From the NCBI GenBank assembly GCA_043228905.1, contig JBHGNT010000011.1, positions 3,658,001 through 3,722,000 of the forward strand: a stretch of 64,000 bases of DNA, given 5' to 3'. Origin of the DNA: Azolla caroliniana (Eukaryota > Polypodiophyta). The position numbers were made by a program, and so were the translations under genes. The notes under the pieces were generated by a model. The model saw only the letters and a list, made by a program, of their open reading frames with translations. It was not told the DNA's origin and ran no database searches. Below, one piece after another: positions 30,960 through 40,752 of this stretch (position 1 is its first letter; the number at the start of each line of letters is the position of its first letter).

Positions 30960-31960
30960 TAGCTACGTGACTAAATGTCACCAATATCAGGTTAATAAAA
31001 CCGAGCGACTTAAAGCCGCAAGACTTTTACATCCCTTGGACCTTCCCAATAATAAGTGGGAAAGTATATCCATGGATTTTATTGTTAGCCTTCCTCGCAC
31101 CCAAAAAGGCCATGATGCCATCTGGGCTGTGGTTGATCGACTAACTAAAATGGCCAGATTTATTGCTACTAAAACCACGGTAACAACTCCTGAATTGGCT
31201 TATCAATTCGTTGATGAGTTATTTCGTTTTTAAGGGTTACTGATGGATATCATGAGTGATCGAGATCCAAATTTTACTAGAGACTTCTGGACGCAAGTCT
31301 TTAAGAAGTTAGAAACTACATTGAGCATGAGTTGCACGGATAATCCTCAATCCGATGGAAAGACAGAACGAGTAAATCAAATTATTGAGGACATGCTTCG
31401 TGCATATGTTGGTACAAAACCAACAAAATGGTACATCATGATGAGTTGCAAAGTACGCAAAACTTTCTTCGGGATATGCACGATATGTTGCATATTGTAG
31501 GACATAATATAAAAACAGCTCAAGATAGAGCACGTTTTTATGCTGATCATAATAGGCAACCTCGTGTATTCAACCATGGACAGAAGGTATTTTTATGTGT
31601 ACCTCACAATTCTAAGACATTGTCTATGAGTAAGTGCGTGAAGTTAGCCCCACGATTTTGTGGACCTTTTCTAGTCCTCATATGCATTGGTTCATCAACC
31701 TATCGTCTCACTCTTCATGATTGCATTGAAATCCATCTAGTTTTCCATGTAAGTCGTCTAAAAGAACTTCTAGGTTCTGGCAACAATACAGTAAGAATTA
31801 TCCTCTAAACCACATGTACCAGAAAGAATTCTTGATGTTAAAACAAAAAATTTGTGTTCTAAAATAATCCGTGAATTTAAAATTAAAAGTTGCCACATGG
31901 GACCGTGAAAATACTCTTAGAACTAACTTCCCTAACTTTCCATTGAAAGAGTCCAATGGT
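30960..31960 (+). pseudogene. gypsy L integrase with chromo-like C-terminus
   Basis: Zinc region remnant CHQYQVNKTERLKAARLLHP, then the core SMDFIVSLPRTQKGHDAIWA (first D), MSDRDPNFTRDFW (second D) and DGKTERVNQIIEDMLR (E). The first two core segments lie at about 31070-31290. A frame change near 31430 leads to RARFYADHNRQP and FHVSRLKELL. A segment near 31885-31950 in another frame reads VATWDRENTLRTNFPNFPL, matching the C-terminal ATW...FP motif common after gypsy integrase, where chromodomain-like tails occur. The protein would join element cDNA to target chromatin. Internal stops make it inactive. Confidence 0.8.
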
Positions 31961-31961
31961 T

Positions 31962-31976
31962 TAAAGAGGGGGAGTA
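31962..31976 (+). other. polypurine tract of L
   Basis: AAAGAGGGGGAGTA immediately precedes the LTR start TGTTACGGG. Confidence 0.8.
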
Positions 31977-32414
31977 TGTTACGGGCATGACCATATGGTA
32001 TCTTGTGGTGAGAATTTACCATAGTAATATATACACGTGGATAAAGTGTGAGGGTTAAACGAGAGTGTAAAGAAGGCAAGGATTACTTTTAATCCTCAGG
32101 ATTGAGACAACCTATTAGGCCAAGTGTGAACTTGCCTGGAGGCCTTGGGTTTCGCTATAAATATGAGGCCTATCTACCCTCATTTCATCATCTTTTGACT
32201 ACGTCGAGACTCTGACATTGTGGTGGGTCAACTCTTGTAGAGAGTGCGCTAGCACCGGTGATGGTATGGGATACCGATCGAGGCTTGAGTCCGTCTGGAT
32301 CCCTTTGCTTGGGGGTGGTCGGGTGGATTCACACCCTTCTTTCTCTCTCTCCTTTCTTATTAATCTATCTTTGTTATCCTTATCATATGTTTACTTTAGA
32401 ACATAACTTTAACA
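31977..32414 (+). repeat. 3' LTR of L
   Basis: 438 bp, TGTTACGGGCATG...ACTTTAACA, with TGTTA/TAACA terminal inverted ends that support the right boundary. TATA box CTATAAATATG at 32155-32165. LINE coding sequence begins immediately after. Confidence 0.75.
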
Positions 32415-33100
32415 ATAAGCTACGTGATGTGTCTCAGGTCTTTATCCAAGAGGGAATGGAAGTAGAGAAAGTAACTTGGGACCCCTCAAAATTTGTATGG
32501 GACATAGGAAAAACAGGAAAAAAGAATGAACGGTCTCAATGTATAGGAAAAATTGGCCGAAATATCATTCACTAACAGGGAATTCTTTAAAATGCACTTG
32601 GTAGTAAATGGAAGGAGTTGGGCTTCGATGACACTTGTACGTAGGCTTATTGGAGAAAGTTGTGGGTCTCTGACTTACCTGAAAAATGCAAATCCTTTCT
32701 TTGTCTTATGAGTCGTAAAGCTCTCTAGGCTGGTAAAAGGCTACAACGGAGAGGCAAAGATGGTGACTATAAGAGCTACAACTATGATTCAAAAGTGATT
32801 GAACATTGCTTGTGGTCCTACATGTATTTAAATATCATTTGGGAAAGAATTATACTCATTTTGGCGGCATGTGGCATGGAAGGTTCGATTTCATTTGGTC
32901 ATGCTATATGGTGGCCTCTGAAAAAGAATGCATGGATGTGTGGAGCATAGGATTCCTCCTTAGCCCTCATACTGTACAGAACCCACTGGACACAATGACT
33001 GGATGTACGCAAATTTGGGGATCACGAAATTTGCAGAAAGAATGGGCAACTATGGCATCAATGGGTATGTGGAACATTTGAAACTGCATATGTCTCAAAT
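32415..33100 (+). pseudogene. LINE ORF2 C-terminal tail (zf-RVT region)
   Basis: One frame with six stops reads KLRDVSQVFIQEGMEVEKVT, then WKELGFDDTC, AYWRKLWVSDLPEKCKSFLC, SRKAL, AGKRLQRRGKDG, IEHCLWSYMYLNIIWERI and AIWWPLKKNAWMC. This is the zinc-binding region found after the RT in plant LINEs, though several of its cysteines are lost. It follows the gypsy LTR without a gap, and its first codons fit onto the broken end of the LINE at 6130 (PMIEEI...). It is probably the 3' part of the same LINE. The 3' end after 33100 is not defined. Confidence 0.7.
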
Positions 33101-33608
33101 GGTACTTAGGGGAAACACACACAATTGTAGTTGCGTTTAGAAGCTTGTTGGGTGTGTCTTGAAGCTTCTTGAAAAATAACAAGTTTTGTCAGGCAACAAT
33201 TTGTTGTTATATGTGGACAACGATTGCCCCACCTTTTTTTTATCTAAGGACAATAATAGGCAAATATATATGAAAGAGACCTCTAAATTGTAGAGTATCT
33301 ATAGATACTTATAGTGTACATAACTTGAATATGCAATTCACCTAACTAATTAGGAATATATATATATATATATATTCCCATTAGTTACTAGATTTGGATG
33401 TGAAACCATTACTAGATAGACATTACTACCTCTAAATATATCACAAATCTGTTCAAATGACTTACATTACTAGATTTGGATGTGAAACCATTTTTGTGAT
33501 GGTCGGTCATTTGGTGAAGGTGGCTCACTTTTATAAGATTTGATCTATTGCATATCAATTGGAATGAGCTAGCCTGAATCAAGTATCTCCAATTTTCATG
33601 TATTTCTA

Positions 33609-33971
33609 TTGAACAAATATGTTGTTAAGTTGGATATTCCCTTACATGAAGGATTTGAATTGAAAGAAGATCTCACATTTACAAATATCATCACTTTCCA
33701 ACTATGAGAATGAAGTTGTTGATGGTAGGGTACCTATAAGATGCATCATGTTTTATTAGATATGTTGCTAAGTTATACTTGATGTGTTTTATAAGACACA
33801 ACATGTTTTACTAGATATGTGGAACAAATATGTTGTCAAGTTGGATACTCTTTTGCATGAAATATTTGAATTGAACGAAAAATCACACACTTAGAAATAT
33901 CTTCACTTCCCAACTGTGAGGATTAAGTCCTTGATGGTAGGGTGCTTATAAGATGCATCATGATTTACTGG
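33609..33971. repeat. diverged direct duplication, about 213-bp spacing
   Basis: AACAAATATGTTGTTAAGTTGG near 33612 recurs as AACAAATATGTTGTCAAGTTGG near 33825. Similarity continues through GATGGTAGGGTACCTATAAG / GATGGTAGGGTGCTTATAAG and ATGCATCATG. The copies are roughly 80-85% identical by eye. Confidence 0.75.
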
Positions 33972-34470
33972 ATGTTATCCTAAATTGTATTCACTTTCAA
34001 CAATTAACTAATTTGTAGTGCTTCAAGTTGAATTTATAGAATATGTTTCAAGCTTTTTAAGGAATGAGAAAATTTGGGTTGAGCATGTAGTCATGTGATG
34101 AGCAGAATTTTAGAAATCAGGTGTCATTGATGTATTGAAAAATTGAGCAAGGTCTTCTTCTTGATATGAGACAACTTCCAACAACCTTAGGGTTTAGTGT
34201 TTGAGAAAGGTCACATTTTTAGTACTCATTAAAAGTTTTCTAATCGGTGTCCATGGATGGTGGCTAAGCGATTGAAATTGAGATTGCAAGAGCTTTGGAT
34301 GTTAGGAGATTGATATTGATTAGAGTTATTTGTAACTAGGCTTCCATGTATATTATGTATTTATAAGATTAAATTATCCTTCTTCTGGTCATTTCTATGA
34401 TTTAGCTACAATTGTGTTGATTGATGATTTGTGTGTGATAGTGAGAGTGTGCTTTACCATTTACTATTTT

Positions 34471-34517
34471 TACTCTTCTAAAGTTTGTAAAATGGAGAAT
34501 GGAACTTTAGAAGAGTA
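34471..34517. repeat. perfect 15-bp inverted repeat (hairpin)
   Basis: TACTCTTCTAAAGTT at 34471-34485 and its exact inverse AACTTTAGAAGAGTA at 34503-34517, with a 17-nt loop. No T-run or coding neighbour gives it a role. Confidence 0.9.
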
Positions 34518-36799
34518 ATATGTATCAATTTCTCTAAACATAGTTTGTATTTGTATTTGTAATCTACAAAAAGATACACACAAATTTGGCCCATTTCATA
34601 AGACGTTTTGTGGAAAAGTTATAGCTTAAGCGTATAACTTATAACTAATAAGATGTTTGTGTAGATATATTAGCTAAGCTTTTAGAAAGTTTAGGGTGAA
34701 AAGAAATTAGTGAATTTCTAGTGAGATTGGCTGTGGCATCTTTATATTGAAGCATACATGCAATGACATTTACACATTTTTCATTGCTTCCATTATTTAA
34801 CTATTTGTGCTTATTTTGGAAATAGTGATATTATGTATTTTAAGAATGAAAGTGGTAACAATAATATTATTGATTATAAAAATACCCATGTCTCCAGTTA
34901 TTTATGAGAGATCTATTTGAATTCAAATGGAAGCTCATAATTGAGATGTATTAATACATTGAACGATAAGAATGACCCACATATATTGATTGAATGGTAA
35001 TAATGAGTTTGAAATGAATGATCTATGTCCTGTTCCTTCTAAAAGATCATGCATTAAACACGACAATATAGATCCAAATTCATAAATCCCTTTCTTACGT
35101 GTGTGTGTATCTAGAAAGATACTTATCTTATGACGTTTGTTTATTAATTGAATGAATGTGAAGGCCTCTCCGATAAAAATCACTTTCCAAAAAGTTGAAC
35201 TGACAATGGACACACTATCTCACGTTATAACTAATAACTCGTACATGCAAGTTGTTTATCTATATTGATACATGACAAGGTTGACGGCAATATGAAAGTG
35301 AACCTTTTTTCATAGGATAACATTACACCATATTTCATGATGAAGAATGGGAGAGGACTCATGGAACCTAAAAAAGGACTACTCAAGATTTGGGTAATTA
35401 GAAAGATGAGGAAGACGAAGTTGATTTGACAACATATTCATCTCCATGTATACTATATTATAATCTCCTATGTCCTCACTCTATTTATCGTCTTCTTCCC
35501 AACACGTCACCTCTTTTTCCCATCTTGTTTACAACATAACAAGTATCTTCATGTCACATAGGGGGGGCATTTTCAATACATTTTAGTCTCAATGGCTACA
35601 TTGCCATTCTTAGAGATGGTAATGTACTTCATCTTTTTTCTCTAAATGAATTCCCATTTGCTTCACTAATCTTAAATATTTAGAAAGACTACTTTGTGTC
35701 ATTGTCGCAGAGTGCACTGCAAGAATAATGTTGATGTAAATCATAAATATTATGAACTAGTACTAGGAACCATGGATGTACACTTTAAATCGATATTTCT
35801 TGTGAATCGTCCACCTTCAATTTGCTCTAGATAGGTCAATAAAATAATGGAGTTTTTTTTTTCCCAAAAAATAATAATGGAATTTTAATTATTTCAATGA
35901 GCTTCATATAGTAATCAAATGCATTTTGGTCTAGATAAATGACGGGCAAGCATAATAGTTTTCAATTGTTAAGTTTCAAAACATAATTCCTTGGTTGAGA
36001 GACTATAACTAGAGTATACTTAAATCACATGCCGATGGAACTTCCTAAATAGTGTTGAATAACTTTATGTAGATTCCCTTCCACATCATTTTAAAGTTTT
36101 GTTAAGTATAACCTTATTGGTATGTATATTTAACATTAATTAACTTCGGTCCTACCTAGAGATGTTGCCCCAACATATATTTGACACAAGCTTGAATATT
36201 AATAAAGAAGTCACATTGAAACTTGGTTTGCCACATGTAGAGAACATGAAAATGACACAAGGATAAGTGTTAAAGTGTCAATGACCTTGATAATCCATAT
36301 GTATCCTTTTGTAAGCTTGACCTAGTCTAGATAGATTCCTACTTTGATTTGTCCACACATTATTTGTATTGTCCATTGATTCATGTGGATAAAACTTGAC
36401 CCCTTGACTTAGTCTTTCAATCTTTCCACATGGCATATTATTGTAAAACTAAGAAGTGGCTAAATATGATCCACTACCCAATGATTTATTTACTATATAC
36501 ACATTCCAAGAGAAACAACTATAGAGACGATGTTCATTTATTGGAACATTGTGGATAGGACATGAAAAAGTAAGAATTAGGATTCAATTTTAAAGGACAT
36601 GTCACCTTTGTAATCCCCACTATTGTAATCCAATAAAATCATGAGTATGCCATGCAATTTTTAGTATAAAGCTTACAAGAATATAAATAGATATTCCTGA
36701 GTTGGTCATGTGTGGCTAACTTCTTGAGTATACCAAAATTGTACTAAAGTAGATTTCACTATAACAATTCCACAACAATGATTAATTACATTACTATTG

Positions 36800-37000
36800 A
36801 TCAAAGAAAAATAACCGAGGAACGGAAAACAACTAGCAACAATAGAATTGGACAGGCATTTTCATTGGGAAGTTGGGTTTGATTCTCAACACGTCCCTTC
36901 GAGCACAACTTTCGGTCGCCCCTGAATGCACTCTCGGATGAAGTGATAGTGCACTTCGATATGATTCATGTTTAGAGACAAGCTAATATGGGCCGAATCA
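36800..37000 (-). pseudogene. antisense copia RNase H end and LTR start
   Basis: On the minus strand 36996-36895 reads DSAHISLSLNMNHIEVHYHF followed by IREC, the closing segment of copia RNase H (compare TKHIEVHYHF in G). A degenerate polypurine tract CTCGAAGGGACG leads to an LTR start TGTTGAGAATCAAACCCAAC at 36891. The LTR continues leftward for an unknown distance. It abuts the LTR of J head to head. Confidence 0.6.
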
Positions 37001-37394
37001 GCTGAGAGCTGAGAGCCGAATCAAATGGACTCTAATTTGGGTAAGCCAAGTCGAAAGGATTCCGATAGGCCGTTGGAGGCCTATATTCCTATTTTTGTAA
37101 ATCTGAATATTAGAGGCAAAATTAGCGCCAGGCTCATTTATGAGCATTCAAGTACTGATGGTACTTGTGTCAACCTACTCGTCAGGGCTTGTATAAAAAA
37201 TGCTCACCGAGCATGGTGTATGTATAGAGTCTACAAAGTGTTCATTATTTTGAGATTGAAGTGTTGTTGTCTGCTCTCTCCGTCTCTCTCTCAGCGTGTA
37301 TCCATTCTCTGTGTTTACCTAACTATCGAGTTCCGAACAACCGATTGTGTACTCAATGTCTATCGCACATGCTTCGCACATGAATACTTTCACA
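37000..37394 (+). repeat. 5' LTR of J (start uncertain)
   Basis: Follows the G LTR plan: CCAGGCTCATTTATGAGCATT (G: CAGGCACCTGTGTGAGCATT), GTCAGGGCTTGTATAAAAAATG with TATA near 37191-37199, a CT-rich stretch near 37270, and the end TTCACA at 37394. It is much diverged. The start near 37000 is approximate because antisense copia DNA adjoins. Confidence 0.6.
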
Positions 37395-37468
37395 TTGTAT
37401 TCGAGCGCGAGGGTTGAGACTCCTCTAGAGCTGATAGAAAAGCAAGTGACCAAGACAGAGACAAGGTT
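37395..37468 (+). other. PBS and leader of J
   Basis: TTGTATTCGAGCGCGAGGG is a decayed TGGTATCAGAGCGCGAGGG as in G (15656). The leader continues with GTTGAGACTCCTC and GATAGAAAAGCAAG to the K insertion, and resumes at 48823. Confidence 0.7.
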
Positions 37469-37873
37469 GTTGTCCGCCGGAATAGTAACCGACGGACAAG
37501 AGCGTAGGAATAAGAAATAATATAAGATCATAACGCATGTAATGGTTCACGTAGGAAGCGTGAACGGCTAAATAGACCCTGCGTATATAAAGGGCAGAAA
37601 ACCTCTGATAGAGGGGCGTGTAATTTTGGAATGTAAAGGAACGTATCATAATAGAATTATATCTTCTCTGAAAGTCTGTGTATAGGTACAGTTAATCTAC
37701 TGTAGGTCTAGAATACCTGTGCGTGTAAGAACGTAAGTGTAACCATTGCTAAGGAGTCGGTTGTAGCCGTCTCCCTTATACGCTGATAGGTTACAGGGAA
37801 CATTCCCCTACGCATTACGCATAGACGCCTATTTGTTGTTCCACAACCACTTGAAGGTCTAGGTCGAAGGACT

Positions 37874-38155
37874 TGTTGTAGACGAGGTCGTCAATGAGGA
37901 AGATCAAGAAGCATTCGATTCTTCTGAGTACCTGCGTATGACAGATTGTAGGTCGTGCACAGAGAGAGAGAGAGAGAGAGAGACACAAAAGACTTTCTTA
38001 TTTCACAAAGAGACAATACAACAACCAACCTTACAAAAAGGTTGCAAGGTCACTATATATAGTGACCGACTTAGGGCAACTACCCTTTATGATAATTACA
38101 TAAATGGCCGAAACGGGATAGTGTGAATACGTCCATTATACACATGTATTCGACA
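37874..38155 (-). repeat. 3' LTR of I
   Basis: 282 bp, TG...CA ends. Minus-strand TATA box CTATATATAG at 38055-38064. (GA)n tract on the plus strand at 37961-37982. Confidence 0.95.
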
Positions 38156-38348
38156 CTCCCCCGTAATGGGCGTATACATGGGTTATCTAAGATTACAGGT
38201 ATAGACTTAGGTTCTCGGACATATCAGCTTTGTTCGAGTCGGCAGGGTCCGAAGGCAGAAGACCGAACTGGTCGGGTCGGGACAGTTGAAGCCGATCATT
38301 AAGGAACTGATGTCGGTTGTCGGGAACCATCCTGCTCTGTGTCCGGGT

Positions 38349-40266
38349 CTAACCGGACTGGTTTGTCGTTACGCCCATCTGATGCCGAAGAGACTGAAAA
38401 CGGTCTGCCGAAAGACACTTGGTCATTCCATCTGCGACATTGTCGGTTGTGGATATTTTCTCTAGACCGATTTTCCCTGAAATGACGCAGTCCCGAACGA
38501 AGTGATATCGAACGTCGATATGTTTGGAGGCGTTGTGGTGAACCGGATTTTTCGACAAGGCAACAGCACCTTGACTGTCGCTGTAGACAACTGGAGCCGA
38601 GTCATGGTCGACTTGTCGAAACGTGTGCGCCAGCCGACCGAGCCACAAAGCTTCTTTTGCTGCGTCGGACGCAACTACATATTCTGCTTCGGTCGTTGAG
38701 GTCGTTGTGCACTCCTGAAGTTTCGACTTCCACGAGATTGCTCCATTGCCGAATTTGAAGCAGTATCCGGTTGTTGATTTCCGACTGTCTATACAGCCAG
38801 CGAAGTCCGAGTCGGTGTAACCGACTACGCCTGAGGTTCGGTTCGGACCGAAAAGAATGCCGTGGTCTTTTGTGCCAGCCAGATATCTGAACACATGCTT
38901 GACTGCGTTCCAATGCGATCGGCCAGGATTGTGCATAAATCTGCTAACGACTCCTACGGCGTGAGAAATATCAGGCCGTGTCGCGACCATCAGGTACATA
39001 AGGGAGCCGACTGCCGGTGCATACGGTACCGACTTCATATCTTCCCCCTCCGGACCGGATGTCGGGCAGTCTCGCTGAGAGAGCCGAAGATTCATAGGGA
39101 GCGGGGTTGAAGCAGATTTGGCTGATTGCATGTTGAAGCGTTCTAAGACACGTCGGATATAGTCGGTCTGAGACAGAAAAAGATGTCGTTTATCGCGATG
39201 CCGACTAATCTTCATGCCGAGTATGTGTCGTGCCGGACCGAGGTCCTTCATGGCAAACTTCAACCGCAGTTGCCGAATGAGATCGGCAAGTTCGCCCGCG
39301 TGGCGTCCAGAAATTAGCATGTCGTCCACGTAAATGATGAGGAAGATGGGTGATCCATCTTGAGCTCTGTTGGTGAAGAGACAATGGTCCTCATCGCTTT
39401 TGGAGAAGCCGATCGATTGGATGAAGTCGTCGAACTTCTTGTACCATTGTCGTGGTGCCTGTTTGAGGCCGTATAGACTCTTCCTGAGTCGGCAGACTAG
39501 ATGTTCTTGGCCAGTCGCCACGAAGCCTTTTGGCTGCTCCATATAAATTTCCTCGTCAAGATCACCATGGAGGAATGCTGTTTTGACATCTAGCTGAATC
39601 AGCTCCAAGTTGTCGGCTGCCACGACGCCGAGCAGAAAACGAAGGGTTGTCATTTTCACCACTGGTGAAAAAATCTCGTCGAAGTCGACGCCATATTCTT
39701 GTCGGAAGCCCTTCGCAACTAATCTGGCCTTGTACTTTGGGGTGGTCGAATCAGACGTCTCTTTTAGTCGATAGACCCACTTGCAAGGAAGAGCACGTCG
39801 GTTCCTAGGTAATTCGACCAGATCCCAGGTCTTGTTTGCCCGAATGGAGTGCATTTCCGACTCCATCGCCAGATGCCAGGTGGCGGAATCGACAGATGTC
39901 GATGCTTCTTCGTAAGACGTCGGTTCGCCGGCGTCGGTGAAGAAAATTCCAGGAGAATACCTCTCCGGAGGTTGCGACAGTCTCTCGGATCGTCGAGGTA
40001 TGATTGGACTGGTCGCATCGGGTATCGAGGTCGGATGGTCCGAAAGCGGATTGCTCTGCTGTGCCGAGTCGGAGTTGTCCGAGTTGGTAGTGTAAGGTTC
40101 AGCTACCCGTGAAGCTGACCGTGTGTTGAGAGAGGGGCCTTCTTGAAGGGTCGGCACATCGGAAAACGTTACCCTTCGGACTTCGATCGGTTTTTCGACT
40201 GATGGATTCATAGCCGACTCGTTGAACACAACGTCCGAACTTCGAACGATTTGCCTGCGTTCGGGG
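38349..40266 (-). pseudogene. copia I gag-pol, C-terminal half (RT, RNase H)
   Basis: From RQIVRSSDVVFNESAMNPS through the connection, RT and RNase H to the stop at 38349 (QMGVTTNQSG end as in F). RT shows LDVKTAFLHGDLDE and IIYVDDMLISG; RNase H shows GYTDSDFAG, TTEAEYVVASDA and YSDSQGAVALSKN. No internal stop or shift is seen. The frame also runs upstream into H's LTR (to 40391) as CT-repeat-encoded Leu/Ser sequence; that N-terminal part is an artefact of the insertion. Confidence 0.93.
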
Positions 40267-40559
40267 TGTTGGGGACAATGTCGTCTGTGCGGAAGATCTT
40301 GAGGCACTCGATTCCTGTTTATTCCCTGTGTATGACTGTTTGTAGGTCGTTGAGCAGAGAGAGAGAGAGAGAGAGAGAGGGAGAGGCACAAATAAGACTC
40401 TTTATTTCATAAAGCAATAATACAACAACCAACCTTACAAAAAGGTTACAAGGTCACTATATATAGGGACCGACTTAGGGCAACTGCCCTTTATGCTAAT
40501 TACATGAATGGCCATAACGGGATAATGTGAATACGTCCATTATACACATGTATTCGACA
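40267..40559 (-). repeat. 3' LTR of H
   Basis: 293 bp; minus-strand TATA box in CCTATATATAGTGACC at about 40455-40470; (GA)n near 40355-40380. A polypurine-like CCCCCGTAATGGGCGTATA (plus strand) follows at about 40562. Confidence 0.95.
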
Positions 40560-40752
40560 CTCCCCCGTAATGGGCGTATACATGGGTTATCTAAGATTAC
40601 AGGTATAGACTTAGGTTCTCGGACATATCAGCTTTGTTCGAGTCGGCAGGGTCCGAAGGCAGAAGACCGAACTGGTCGGGTCGGAACAGTTGAAGCCGAT
40701 CATTAAGGAACTGATGTCGGTTGTCGGGAACCATCCTGCTCTGTGTCCGGCT

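Larger units (their letters stand above)
28566..32414 (+). mobile_element. gypsy element L (Ty3 type), 5' truncated
   Basis: Retains a late gag zinc knuckle, protease, RT, RNase H, integrase with a chromo-like tail, a polypurine tract and the 3' LTR. The 5' LTR and most of gag are missing where the U LTR abuts at 28565/28566. Stops and an RT deletion show an old copy. A second, antisense LTR scrap of the same family lies at 6131-6309. Confidence 0.85.
33101..36799. other. unassigned AT-rich non-coding stretch
   Basis: No reading frame, element terminus or RNA gene is recognised over 3.7 kb. A perfect (AT)n palindrome flanked by GGA/TCC lies at 33352-33378. TTACTAGATTTGGATGTGAA occurs at about 33385 and again at about 33470. 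The pieces 33609-33971 and 34471-34517 are described separately. The frame at 34935-35213 (minus) is probably chance. It may be old intergenic DNA that predates the nested elements. Confidence 0.5.

Noticed and set aside
34935-35213. 92-codon minus-strand frame
   Set aside because: No recognisable domain, isolated in AT-rich DNA; expected by chance over 3.7 kb.
36969-37000. TGTTTAGAGACAAGC at 36969 as the start of the J LTR
   Set aside because: The same bases read on the minus strand encode copia RNase H (ISLSLNMNHIEVHYHF), so the J LTR more likely starts near 37000.
40267-40391. N-terminal MCLSLSLSLS segment as a signal-peptide-like start of an RT protein
   Set aside because: It is the (CT)n tract of H's LTR read in the frame of I after the insertion, not a real protein start.
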